DNA of 64,000 nt from Bryum argenteum. Its lineage: Eukaryota > Streptophyta > Bryopsida > Bryales > Bryaceae. The stretch lies in contig CM073330.1 in the NCBI GenBank assembly GCA_037043015.1, positions 13,472,512 to 13,536,511 of the forward strand, in the 5' to 3' direction. The notes beneath the pieces are model-generated. The model did no database searches, was not told the DNA's origin, and saw only the letters and a list, made by a program, of their open reading frames with translations. The position numbers were made by a program, and so were the translations under genes. This document shows positions 37,999 through 48,187 of this stretch, one piece after another (position 1 is the stretch's first letter; each line of letters begins with the position of its first letter).

Positions 37999-39630
37999 AT
38001 GGCAACGACCAGAGAGACCCGAGTTCAAAACCTCTTGTTCGAAGCTTTAGCTGTAGACGGAAGCAATTTTTTTGAATGGGTAAACGATATTCGGACTTAC
38101 TTGAGTGCAGAGGACCTTGATGGCGCACTTTATAAAGCAACTGCAGAAGAAATGCGCAACTCTTGGCGACAGCAAGCCCTGCTCATTCTCCGGCGCCACC
38201 TTGATGACTCGTTACGTAAACAATACATGCAGATCACAGATGCAGCAGAGTTATGGTCTCAGATTCAAGCTCGTTTTGAACACCACCAGGAGATGTTACT
38301 CCCTCAAGCTCAGAACGATTGGACGAACCTTCGCGTCATGGACTTCCCGACTATGCAGGAGTTCAATTCGGAGCTCCACTGCATTTCAGCTCAACTGCGC
38401 ATGTGTGGCGAGACGGTCTCCGACGCAGCACTCATAGCGAAGACACTCTCAACCTTTCCTCCCGCCACGTCTATACTTGCACAACAATATAGAAACATGC
38501 GTTTTGCCACACATCCTGAATTGATGTCATACTTGTTAATGGCCGAAAAACAACATATACTAATGCTGAAAAATGCAGAAACACGGCCGGCGCGTGAAGT
38601 ACACAAAGGAGAAATCACCACGACCCCCGCCAGCGGAGCACCTGCACAAGGCAAAACATCGACACCTAAAGACAAGACCACAACACCGACAGTCGAGGCC
38701 AATAGCACCGAAGCGGCCAAAAGAAACCCACGAGGAGGAGGACGAGGACGTGGACGCGGCCGTGATACTCGAAACTCACAAGATGATTACTATCGTGATG
38801 ACAGGAGGGATGACCGGCAAGATGACCGAAGAAATGATCGATACTATGATCGACAAAGCTGCAGGCATGATAACTACAGGCCATACCAAGACCGTAACGA
38901 ACGTCATTCAGGTCAGTCGAGCCAAACTCAGAAAAATGAACAGTCTGGGGGTGCGTGTTTCAAATGCGGACGCCTTGGGCATTACGAGCGTGAATGCCGC
39001 ACCCCCCAGTATTGGGTTGATATATTTCAAGAACTTCAGAAACTGAAGGGGGAGAAGAGGGAAGTGCACACCCTCGATGCGCCCTCCTTCTCTGAAGTTG
39101 ACACTGAAAACTACATGGTCCAACTAAACAGTCCAAATATAAACACCGATAGTGCCCTGTTAGATAGCGGGTCGACCCACACCATCCTTAGGAGTCCCGA
39201 ATTCTTTGAAGAGTCTTGCATGCGCGGACCCTGGCAAAACTGTGATATTCTCACGATAGCCGGAAGCCGGAACTTGAAGTTCCGGGAGGGCCGGGCAACA
39301 ATAGTATTGCCTGGGGGATTCCCCCTCGTGTGTGACAAGGCGATGTACGCCCCGGACGCTCCCCGTAGCCTGATCAGCTACCGGGACCTCCATTCGAACC
39401 GCATTTCCACGAGTTCGGGAAATGACGACGTCCATTCGAACCGCATTTCTACGAGTTGGGGAAATGACGACGTCGAGAAGCTCGAGCTGCGCCAAGGTAC
39501 TAGAATCATCACCACGGTCCAAGCCAACAGCTCAGGCCTATACGAGCTACGCATCTCGGCAACGACCAACACTCGACACTACAACCTTGCAATTGTGCCT
39601 TGCAAGGTTGCGATACTGCCGAAAGCATAA
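37999..39630 (+). CDS. Copia gag-protease polyprotein fragment
   Basis: 543-residue frame. An N-terminal gag region (about 1-240) is followed by a basic Arg/Gly/Asp-rich stretch and a zinc knuckle CFKCGRLGHYERECR (about 316-330). The aspartic protease motif LLDSGSTHTIL lies at about 388-398. A 42-bp exact-phase duplication (39390-39473) repeats HSNRISTSxGNDDV. The frame ends just before the expected GAG-pre-integrase domain, whose LGH motif survives out of frame after the stop. Confidence 0.85.
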   Translation: MATTRETRVQNLLFEALAVDGSNFFEWVNDIRTYLSAEDLDGALYKATAEEMRNSWRQQALLILRRHLDDSLRKQYMQITDAAELWSQIQARFEHHQEMLLPQAQNDWTNLRVMDFPTMQEFNSELHCISAQLRMCGETVSDAALIAKTLSTFPPATSILAQQYRNMRFATHPELMSYLLMAEKQHILMLKNAETRPAREVHKGEITTTPASGAPAQGKTSTPKDKTTTPTVEANSTEAAKRNPRGGGRGRGRGRDTRNSQDDYYRDDRRDDRQDDRRNDRYYDRQSCRHDNYRPYQDRNERHSGQSSQTQKNEQSGGACFKCGRLGHYERECRTPQYWVDIFQELQKLKGEKREVHTLDAPSFSEVDTENYMVQLNSPNINTDSALLDSGSTHTILRSPEFFEESCMRGPWQNCDILTIAGSRNLKFREGRATIVLPGGFPLVCDKAMYAPDAPRSLISYRDLHSNRISTSSGNDDVHSNRISTSWGNDDVEKLELRQGTRIITTVQANSSGLYELRISATTNTRHYNLAIVPCKVAILPKA

Positions 39631-40467
39631 CTCTGGTATCAAAGGTTGGGGCACCGAGGCAATACAATCTTGAGACGGATGCTGCCGGTCCTTGAAGGCT
39701 ATACTCTTAAATCTCAACAATAAGGTAGACGATTGTACAACATGCATCCAACTCAAGTACGCCAAGCATCCCTCACGTGGAAGTTGTCCCTTCAACTTGA
39801 GCTCTGAAAGGTATTGTATTGTGGGCGTGGTACCTCCTGCGCTTCCTCACAGCAAATTGCTTCTCATGCCAATCGACACCGCCATGTATCCATGTTATTT
39901 ATTTTGGTTGTTTACGTTGATGATAGGCACAACAAGAGTATGTACCAAAGTTAAGGACTTGCTCTAGAACCGTTTTGACATGCAATTGTTAGAAAAAAAC
40001 CAATTTTTGTTTAGGCCCGCAGATTCACTATTTTCTAGATGGAAGCATCCTACTTCACCAAGAGTTCTACGTGAAGAAACTGTTGAAGAATTTCAACATG
40101 AGTGAGTCCGATGATCGGACGCATCAAGATTGGAGACGATCCGTATCGACCTTGCAAGGAGGAGGAGGAAGTTGATAAACATAAGTACCTCACAGCGGTC
40201 GGAGCGCTCATCTACCTCGTCACTCACGATCTCGTCGAGAGCGAACAAGTTACAATCACCAGGATCAAGTGAGCGAAAAATATTTCAGACATGCTCACTA
40301 AGGCGCTCCCGGCGAACAGGCACCGCGAGCTCGTCCCGGCTGCAGGAATGAAGACCCTTCTCAAACATAGCCACTCAGGGACACTCTTTTCTCCTACCCG
40401 AGACCGAATCAGCGTAGGTCAAATCGGGAGGAGTTTTTAATGAGGTTCTCCTTGTATCGAGGAGGAG
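39631..40467 (+). pseudogene. Deleted pol remnants
   Basis: Short stretches recall pol: a GAG-pre-integrase piece (QRLGH...RRMLPVLEG), then a jump to the reverse transcriptase end (FLDGSILHQEF-like, KKLLKNFNMS), then MLTKALPANRHREL from the RNase H end. Most integrase and reverse transcriptase codons are missing and stops are frequent. Confidence 0.8.
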
Positions 40468-40648
40468 TGTTAGGAAGAGACGATCCAAGTGAACCGTTAG
40501 CCAAGGCAACATTGATTAGCCTAGCTACGTAGCAGTGTAGTTGCTCACCTACTCTTGTTGGCATTTATTACAAGCTCTTCCTATATATAAAGCTTGGAGC
40601 CATTCAGGCTCCTCACTTCTTCCCTTTCATTCTTGAGTACTCCCAACA
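40468..40648 (+). repeat. 3' LTR
   Basis: Same length as the 5' LTR, with three substitutions (for example CTTCAGTAC versus CTTGAGTAC). Confidence 0.95.
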
Positions 40649-40653
40649 ATTAC

Positions 40654-41358
40654 CAACCAGGGTAGCGTAATTTATGGGTGGAGAAGGCAAATTAAGGATT
40701 ACGTGGGTGTTTGAGAACCTACCATGCTTGGGATTGTAACTAGTGACTCCACTACACATACTTGCTTGAATAATAGGTAGAGGGTTGACATTACCAACCG
40801 GGCTAGGGTGATGTCAACCCTCTACCTATCACAAAAGGTTGACATTACTTCAAAATAAAGTGAAATTAAAATATTTTTCAGTGTTTTAGGCATGTTAGGG
40901 TGCGAAGTAGGTCAACTAAGTGCAAAATTTGTGAAAAATAAGAGATTTTATTGACTTTGGGCAAAAGCAATAAGAATTTGGTGTTAACTAGAGTAGTGTC
41001 TAGTACGTTGGGTTGTGCAAAAATTTGATATCCTAACATGTCCTCATTCATTCAAATGGTTACAAGATTTTGGAAAATTTCAATTTAAAATTCATATAAA
41101 TTGCATTTGATGTCTTATCTAAATAGGGTCATCTAATTTCTCTTTTCAATTTTCCAGGTATGGCCCCACCATGATTTGTTTGTTTGCAGAAAAAGCTCTT
41201 CCTCCATGGCTTTTGGTGTCTCTTCAGTAGGGGAGCAGGGTATTTGTCAGTAACTCGATTGGTGTGTTAGTACTTAATGACATTTTTGGACATTAACCCC
41301 TGATGTCAAAAAGAGCCCAAAATGGGTCGTTTGGGGTCAAATTACTAGACAATTAATG
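40654..41358. repeat. Continuation of the duplicated BURP upstream block
   Basis: After the LTR element the 55-bp array resumes, and unique sequence follows to about 41358 that matches 56690-57373 nearly base for base. The two loci were therefore copies of each other before the element inserted. Confidence 0.85.
40773..40829. repeat. Perfect 19-bp stem hairpin
   Basis: ATAGGTAGAGGGTTGACAT (40773-40791) and ATGTCAACCCTCTACCTAT (40811-40829) are exact inverse copies with a 19-nt loop. The paralogous site at about 56797-56850 keeps an imperfect version. Confidence 0.9.
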
Positions 41359-43650
41359 TTCACACTTGAGGTCGTTAGCATACCTAGTGTAAAGGTTATG
41401 TATGTTAAAACTAGATTGATATAATCGGCTAGGAAAACCAATAGGAAACTTAGAGTAGATATCAAGAACTTAAATAAGTTTCAAAATTAGAAGAGGATTG
41501 ATTGGAAACTCTACAAAATACCTGAACTCTAATAATTCTAACTAAGGAACACTACAATCTGCTATATATTAGAACATAAGCCAAAATGCCTTTCCTATGT
41601 TTTGCGCAGATTAGATAAGCTGCCTACAACAATCAAAAGGCATTTGGACATGTCATAAACTCTTAATAACAATCAAATATCACTTACCAAAACTACCCCC
41701 TATCCCCGATTCCCTCGTTGATGGTCTTACTGCTTTTAAAAACTTATAACATGTCTTTCTTTTCCCTCTTCTCGGTTCTCCGTGCTCTTTAAGATTTATA
41801 GCATGTCTAGCATTTCATCATTCCCTTGTTCCTAGTTCCCGTCTTGTCTTCTAATTTCCCATTCTCCATTTCCTTGTCATTGGTTCCCTATCTCCAAACT
41901 CCTATTTTCGGTTTCCATCCTTTGTATTCGTTGCCCCGTCTCCAACTCCCCTTCTTAGTTCCCATCATTCGTTCCTCGTTCCTATTATACGCTCTTCGTT
42001 TTGATTATTTATTCAAGGTTCGGATCATTCGTTCTAAGTTCCTACCCTTTGTTTCCGCTTCCTATTTCCCCTTTGATGTTTCCTTGATCTCTCATTCACT
42101 CGTTCTTTGCTCTTATTCTCCAGTTCCATATTTTTGTTCCTTTGACTTGTGTTATGCCTTTTTATATTACTGAGACCTATTAAACTCTTGGTAACAATCA
42201 AATCATGTTCTATTTTCCTTGTCCCTTTGACTCCTTGTTATATTATTAGAATCTAATAAACTCTTAACAACAATCGAAATCACTTAAGAAAACTCTTCAA
42301 AATCTTTAAAATTCTTAATGCCATGTATACATGATCAGAAGATGATGATCATGACCATCACCATGCATGTGTGGATCGCCAAGAACAAACATGTAGTTTG
42401 TGTTCTTCTATATATAGATAAATTTTTTAATGACTCAACTTTGACCATATTAACTTACAAAAATTATCAATCATTTATGGAATAAGATGATTAATGAAGA
42501 AGGTTACTGAAGAGAAATTTGTATTGTGGAAGTAACTCCATGAGAGAGGTAGTGAATTTTTGTCGAGATCATGGAGTCTCCATGATGGAGATATATTAAA
42601 GAGGACATCGAGATTGCAAACCAAAACAATAAGCATAACCAGATACCATACCTGGTTAACCCCTAAACTACCAAGGCCTCCGATTAGGAGATTTGCAGTT
42701 TCGGGCAGCCTAAGTTAAGATGTTAAAAGTAATATTTTTGCCTAAGATTTTTACTGGATGTTCCTTACACTACAAGGTGTATGTGGGAAAATTTGCAAAG
42801 TCAAACTCCACCTATGGAGTTCTTAAACGCAAATTTTGGTTTTCAGCCTTGGGGCGGGCAGAAAAAACTTTTTTTTTTACCTTTTTTTTTTTTTTTTTGA
42901 AATCTTTTCTTGATTGATTTTGTACTTAGGTTTCCAAGTGACCCAAGTTGAAACTTTTACCAATCCTACAAGGGCACCCTTCAAAAATTACAAGAGATAG
43001 ATTCAAAGTTTTCTTTGATATTTCAATTTTTTCTTTCAAAATTTGCCAAAATTTGAGATTTTGGAATTTTTTGAATCTCTTTTTCCTTGAAATTCAAAAA
43101 CTCATGAAGGTATATACTCACTGTTCATTTTCCCCCTAAACCATATGCAATAAACGTGGTGCATGTTTTACCAAATCCTTAATTTCTACCTTCTTCTAGT
43201 ATTTAAATTGCATGAAGGTTCAAAAAGCAAAATGATTGTTTAAAATTTTGCATGGGCATGCCCAACTTAGTTATATACATGGAAAAAAAATACGAGCTAG
43301 ATGTTTGAGGTAATAAGCATCACGTTTTCCTTTGCACAAAGTCGACTATGTTTGCTGAAAAAAACATTGCATCAACTTTGAATGTTATGATCTTACAAAT
43401 GGCTAGGATTCAACGGTAGAAATTTCAGCCACTACCTCTAATAATAGTTCTCTTCAAGATCATACGGTTGAAAGTTTCAAAAAAGTGTAAAAAATAATCT
43501 CACACTTCAAAGTTTACAAGGTGGTATGGAATTGCAATTTTGGAGTTTGGAGCTCACAAAACACCATGGTAGTTTAGAGCTCACAAAAAAGTACAAGCGC
43601 GGCCCAGCAGCTCAGAAGGCTGACCATTTGGTTTCATGATTGCATTAGAG
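41359..43650. other. Spacer with no gene recognised
   Basis: Pyrimidine-rich low-complexity DNA (GTTCC/CTCC-type) from about 41750 to 42160 gives spurious frames. T-rich runs lie at 42868-42900. No coding evidence. Confidence 0.4.
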
Positions 43651-43856
43651 AGAGTGGAGTCACCACTCTCTCCTCCCTACAACTAACTGCCTTGTATTGT
43701 TCCGACATGACGTCAGCTCTTGAGTGCCTGCGTGGCCAGAAATCCTGGCTTACTAACGTCAACACCCCCCCCTCGCTCTAGCTACGGAGAAGCTGAGCGT
43801 TTTGATTAAGGAAGATGGCTACTCTGTCGATTCCTTGTGAGCATTTCTATGGATAC

Positions 43857-44000
43857 TCTTTTCTCCCTTGTGAGCAATCTTTCGCTCTACGAGCTCCTCG
43901 TCTTTAGCAGGTGGGTGCTATGTCTGCACAATCTTTTCTCCCTTGTGAGCAATCTTTCGCTCTACAAGCTCCTCGTCTTTAGCAGTTGGGTGCTATGTCT
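43857..44000. repeat. 75-bp tandem duplication
   Basis: TCTTTTCTCCCTTGTGAGCA through TTGGGTGCTATGTCT occurs twice, at 43857-43925 and 43932-44000, with few differences. Confidence 0.85.
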
Positions 44001-44109
44001 TCTTGTGCAGAAGATTGTTGGCGCTGCTTCTTCCCTTCTTTTGGCAGTTGTTTGTGGATTTGTTGTCCTACAAGCTCCAAGACGTTGATGAGGTTGCTGG
44101 GGGCAGAAT

Positions 44110-44397
44110 ATGGTATCAGTCAGTCACAGGGGAGCTGGAGAAGGGCGAAACCTTTATAAGCAGGTTCCTCTATTACCAGATTACTTTTTGACGGAGCACG
44201 TTTGGCTTGTCTTGGGGACGTCTCCATTGCACCTTCTACAATTGCGGCTTGTCAGCATGCGATGGAAGGCCCTCATTGGTACTACTGTGGAATGGTGTGC
44301 CTTGAGCTTAGTCTTCTTTAAGGGATTTTCCCGGACTTTGCAAGTATGCTTCAATTGTAAGAGCAGTGTCAATTGCTTGATCAAGCTCATGGCATGA
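44110..44397 (+). pseudogene. F-box-like fragment
   Basis: The frame reads LLPDYFLTEHVWLVLGTSP, then LLQLRLVSMRWKALI. This follows the F-box layout (LPD..L..I...L....L..LR.VC..W..LI). Nothing resembling the usual C-terminal repeats follows; the frame runs into the duplicated BURP flank at about 44360. It is probably the remains of an F-box gene. The motif match is short, so confidence is modest. Confidence 0.4.
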
Positions 44398-45340
44398 TTG
44401 CCGATCCATGCAAGCTAATTAGTATAATCTGCAGTTCAGCAATGTTGAGACCCGACTGAATGCATGTTAACAAACATAAGTATTATTTTTAATTTCCACG
44501 TGGAGCTTGACCTACAATATGAGTGAGGCAACTATTCTCTTTACGCTCACAGAAATAATCCGTGGTTTTTTTTTTCACGAGCATCACACTTACCACACTT
44601 ACGCACAATCATGTTCTCAAAACACTACTAGAATTTGAGAGGTTTGCAACATTTTCTTCTCAAACGTCTCAAAGAAAACAAGCAGCCAACGTTATCTGAT
44701 CACCAAGCAACATTGCTTATTTTCTTGTGTTTATTTTCTTATGCTTATTTTCTTGAGAACGTTGCTCAGGCAAGTTTTATTTTCTTGTGCTTATTTTCTT
44801 GAGAAGTTCTAAAACGTTGCTCAACAACGTTTTTTCAAAAGCAACGTTTGTGGAGTTGCAAACCCCCCTCCTTTCTAGTAGTGACACAAAACGAGTCAAG
44901 GACTTTTATCCGACTGAGATCTAAGAACCATAACTTCAATCACAGGCAAGTGACACCATTCACTTTACGCATGAAGTTGTTGATTTCACACAGAAGGGCC
45001 AACGTTCGAGAACACTCCCTCTTACGACCCTCCCTCTTAGAGTGGAGTCACTCAAGATAATCATTCTCACTGTCCAGAAATCTCTCAACTGTCATGAGCC
45101 AACATTTATTCCAACAGCTTGACGAATGCGGATTCCATCCTCATCACAGCCTACACACAAGGCTCTAGCGAGCAAATCAAGTCTAGTGTGCTCCGAATCC
45201 ACAGATTGCAATCTTATTCACCCCATAATTGTCTATCAGGTATAGTCTAATGAAGCGATTAAACTGGTCCCCTCGCCAGGAAAGAGCAGTTACACAGAGC
45301 ACGCTCACTCTGTTCCACTGGTTCCGGGCAAGTGTGAGAC
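44360..45340. repeat. Segmental duplication block (3' flank of BURP copy C)
   Basis: Parallel to 35800-36340 with a CACTA-type MITE inserted after GTTCTCAAAA. The block leads directly into BURP copy C, as the first leads into copy B. Confidence 0.8.
44623..44883. mobile_element. 261-bp CACTA-type MITE (GCAACGTT family), copy 1
   Basis: It begins CACTACTAGAA and ends TTCTAGTAGTG, the classic CACTA terminal repeat. Inside are repeated AACGTTGCT/GCAACGTT and TTATTTTCTTG motifs. The paralogous locus near 35980 lacks it, so an empty site is present in the same window. Confidence 0.85.
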
Positions 45341-45898
45341 CCCGCGGGCTTGAGGGTGGCCCTCATCACCTTCATCACCTTGGTGCCCGTCACTTGGTGA
45401 CAGTAGTAGAGGGAGCGCCCACGGGAAGTCCACCACATGGCACACCACGATGGTCTTGCCCTCTGCTACACTTCCTTTCATCAACTCCACGATGCTCATG
45501 GGCTCCTTGACAGGGGATACCGACGTGTTGCTGGTAGACGGCACCTTCGCATTCGACATGACAGCTTGTAGAACACGAAAGCTGCCATGGCCTCTATGGG
45601 AGCCGCATATGCCATCTCTCCGGGCAGGACTCCATAGCCACACAAGTACGCGGCTGTGGCGATGGCCATGTCGGAGTCAGGAGCCACGCCCAAGTGCTCA
45701 AGAGTGATTATGGCTGCAGAGTATCGCAGGAAATCTCTCTCGGACTCCGAGTCTATGAGGTTGCTATCGGGAGTCACGGTGTTCTCCTCCTCAAGAACGG
45801 AATCCAGCGAACAAATCTCGTTGGAAAGCGTTGATGGTTTGGGTGATTTTGTGTTGAGTGATTCTGTGTTCGCGGCTGATGCCGGTGTCCTTGCTGAC
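45340..45898 (-). pseudogene. BURP-related copy C, 3' part, cut by a Copia element
   Basis: The most complete BURP C-terminal region here. On the minus strand the LEHLGVAPDSDMA...LCGYGVLPGE block is followed, after a frame change, by SNAKVPSTSNTSVSPVKEP, KTIVVCHVVDFPW and, in a third frame, YYCHQVTGTKV. VCHxxxFPW and YYCHxxxxTKV are the first two CH motifs of the BURP domain, and they identify the whole family. Exon 2 is interrupted at 45898 by the Copia insertion; its first bases continue at 50593. Several frameshifts show it is dead. Confidence 0.72.
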
Positions 45899-45946
45899 TG
45901 TTAGAAGTACAATGAATCAGTGAATCAAAGTGGAAACCGAGTCACC

Positions 45947-48187
45947 ATGGCCACCACAGCAAGAGAAACCAGAACACAATCACTTATCTTTGACCCACTC
46001 GAACCAGATGGTACCAACTTTTTAGAATGGAATCAGAATATCATGACATATCTGTGTGCAGAGGAGATAGACGGTACGTTGAACGCGGAAGCTGCAGAGG
46101 AACTACTTCCAGCATACAAATGGCAAGCATTGCTTATCATCAGGCGACACATGGACTCCTCCCTACGACAGCAATATATCCAGATCAAGAACCCGGCAGA
46201 GCTTTGGTCACAGCTGCAAGCAAGATTCCGTCACGAAGAGACGATATTCCTCCCTCAGGCGAGAAACGACTGGATCAACCTACGTGTGCTTGACTTTCCA
46301 AACTTCCTGGCGTTCAACTCTGAGCTTCACCGGATCACAGCACAACTGCGGCTCTGTGGCGATGAAGTCACCGACATCGATCTCATCGATAAGACACTCT
46401 CAACTTTCCCTCCTGCCACTGCTATTTTAGCCCAACAGTATAGGAATATGAAGTTTCAGAAACATGCTCAGCTAATGTCCTATCTACTCCTAGCTGAAAA
46501 ACAACAGCAAATACTGCTCAAGAATGCGGAGGCACGTCCAGCACGGGAGATCCATTCCACGGAGGCACCGAACCTGCCAACACAGAACGGGTCTAAGACA
46601 GCACCTGTCAATACTCAACGTGAAGCACACAACTCCGAGGCTCCAAAACGCAATCCAAAAGGAGGCCGAGGTGGAGGCCGAGGGCGCATCTCATGGAAAC
46701 AACAAAGGTACTCACGCGACCGTTATGAACGCCCTGTAAGAGACAATCACAATAAGCCCAATAAATCCGAAAAGTCGAGTCATACCAAAGGATTGTGTCA
46801 CAAATGTGGCAGACAAGGCCACTTTGCAAGGGAATGCCGCACTCCTACATATTTTGTAGATATGTACAAAGAACTTCAGAGATTAAAAGGCGAGAAGAGG
46901 GAAGTCCATTCCCTCGATGCTCCGTCTTTCTCTGAAGTTGATCTTGAGACCTTCATGGTCCAGGAAATAGGTTTGTCGCAAGATAGCAAAGTAGCGCTTC
47001 TAGATAGCGCATCCACTCATACTATTCTCCGAAAACAGCAATTCTTTGAGCCGAATTGCATGAGAAAAGCCTGGCAAAAATGCAAAATATTAACAATCGC
47101 CGGAAGTCGAAGCTTCAAGTTTCGAGAGGGCCGGGCAACCATAGCATTGCCTGGAGGACTTTCCCTCACGTGTGAGAGAGCCATGTATGCTCCCGGAGCT
47201 CCTCGTAGCCTGATCAGCTATAGAGACTTAAGAGCAAACGGTATCCACATTTCTACTGCTGTAGAAAGAGATGAAGAGGTTCTAGAGCTCCGGCAAGGAT
47301 TGCACTTGCTTACCAATGCGAAAGCAGGAGCCACAGGCCTATATGAATTGGCCATCAAACCATCGATGAGCAACCAAGATAATGGAGGACTCACACTCAC
47401 AGCCAGGACTTGCAACCTGAACTACCGACACGGAACTACAGTGCCAAAAGCACAACTTTGGCACGGGCGTCTGGGGCATCCTGGAGCCACGATCTTTCGG
47501 CGCATGCTGCCACTCCTTGCAGGTCATAACTTGAGCACAAGTGACGCTGATAAAGTAGCTGATTGCATTGCCTGCATACAAGGGAAGTACGCCAAGCAAC
47601 CATCGAGATGGAAGCTGCCCCTTGAACTCCCTCAGGCACTACAACGACTACATGCGGACATTTGTGGACCAATTACGCCACCAACAGGTCCGTTTCAGTA
47701 CTTCCTTGTGTTAGTAGATGCGTCGGGAAGCCATTCAGAGGTATCACTCCTTTCCACTAGGAACATGGTTTTTCCAAAAATCCTGACAATGCTAATCAGA
47801 TTTAGAAACCATTTTCCCGATAGCACCATCAAAACGCTACGCATAGACAATGCAAAAGAGTTTAGGTCAGAAACCTTTGAGGATTACTGCAGTGCCACGG
47901 GGATAGAGCTTACATATGCAGTTGCTTATGAGCACTCCCAGAACGGATTAGCTGAGGCTTTTATCAAAAAGCTTAAACTAATTACTAGACCTTTATTGTT
48001 TCATGCAAACTTACCCGCCTCGATGTGGGGGCACGCAGTCTTACACGCAGCCACACTACTTAGGCTCAGACCTACTCTGCTCAATACTCAAACACCATTA
48101 GAGCTAGTTTCAGGTCGAGTTCCTAATATCAGACACTTGAGAGTATTCGGCTGCCAGTCTGGGTACCGGTACCTGAACCGCAGATGA
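45947..48187 (+). CDS. Copia gag-protease-integrase polyprotein, first part
   Basis: Starts MATTARETRTQS, matching the other element, and encodes 746 residues. Gag is N-terminal, with zinc knuckle CHKCGRQGHFARECR (about 284-298), protease motif LLDSASTHTIL (about 351; DSA instead of the usual DSG), GAG-pre-integrase LWHGRLGHPG...CIACIQGKYA (about 503-550), and an integrase core with HADICGP, IDNAKEFRS and HSQNGLAEAFI giving the D-D-E positions. It ends when a one-base loss near 48156 shifts the frame, 30 bases before the apparent stop. Confidence 0.9.
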   Translation: MATTARETRTQSLIFDPLEPDGTNFLEWNQNIMTYLCAEEIDGTLNAEAAEELLPAYKWQALLIIRRHMDSSLRQQYIQIKNPAELWSQLQARFRHEETIFLPQARNDWINLRVLDFPNFLAFNSELHRITAQLRLCGDEVTDIDLIDKTLSTFPPATAILAQQYRNMKFQKHAQLMSYLLLAEKQQQILLKNAEARPAREIHSTEAPNLPTQNGSKTAPVNTQREAHNSEAPKRNPKGGRGGGRGRISWKQQRYSRDRYERPVRDNHNKPNKSEKSSHTKGLCHKCGRQGHFARECRTPTYFVDMYKELQRLKGEKREVHSLDAPSFSEVDLETFMVQEIGLSQDSKVALLDSASTHTILRKQQFFEPNCMRKAWQKCKILTIAGSRSFKFREGRATIALPGGLSLTCERAMYAPGAPRSLISYRDLRANGIHISTAVERDEEVLELRQGLHLLTNAKAGATGLYELAIKPSMSNQDNGGLTLTARTCNLNYRHGTTVPKAQLWHGRLGHPGATIFRRMLPLLAGHNLSTSDADKVADCIACIQGKYAKQPSRWKLPLELPQALQRLHADICGPITPPTGPFQYFLVLVDASGSHSEVSLLSTRNMVFPKILTMLIRFRNHFPDSTIKTLRIDNAKEFRSETFEDYCSATGIELTYAVAYEHSQNGLAEAFIKKLKLITRPLLFHANLPASMWGHAVLHAATLLRLRPTLLNTQTPLELVSGRVPNIRHLRVFGCQSGYRYLNRR

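Larger units (their letters stand above)
37368..40648 (+). mobile_element. Copia-type LTR element, internally deleted
   Basis: The 181-bp LTRs (37368-37548 and 40468-40648) begin TGTTAGGAAG and end CCCAACA, with three differences between them. The target duplication is ATTAC (37363-37367 and 40649-40653). Next to the 5' LTR lies CGTTATCAGCACGATCG, a primer-binding-site-like sequence; next to the 3' LTR is a GAGGAGGAG polypurine tract. The interior carries gag and protease but has lost most integrase and reverse transcriptase, so it cannot move by its own enzymes. A 52-bp direct duplication containing GCACATGATTTGCACTTAG lies in the leader (about 37718-37800). Confidence 0.95.

Noticed and set aside
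41750..42173. 115-residue Phe/Leu/Ser-rich frame
   Set aside because: Arises from a pyrimidine-rich low-complexity stretch.
48184..48187. ATGA stop-start overlap between the two Copia frames as reinitiation
   Set aside because: The second frame encodes expected residues upstream of its ATG, so a one-base loss is a simpler explanation.
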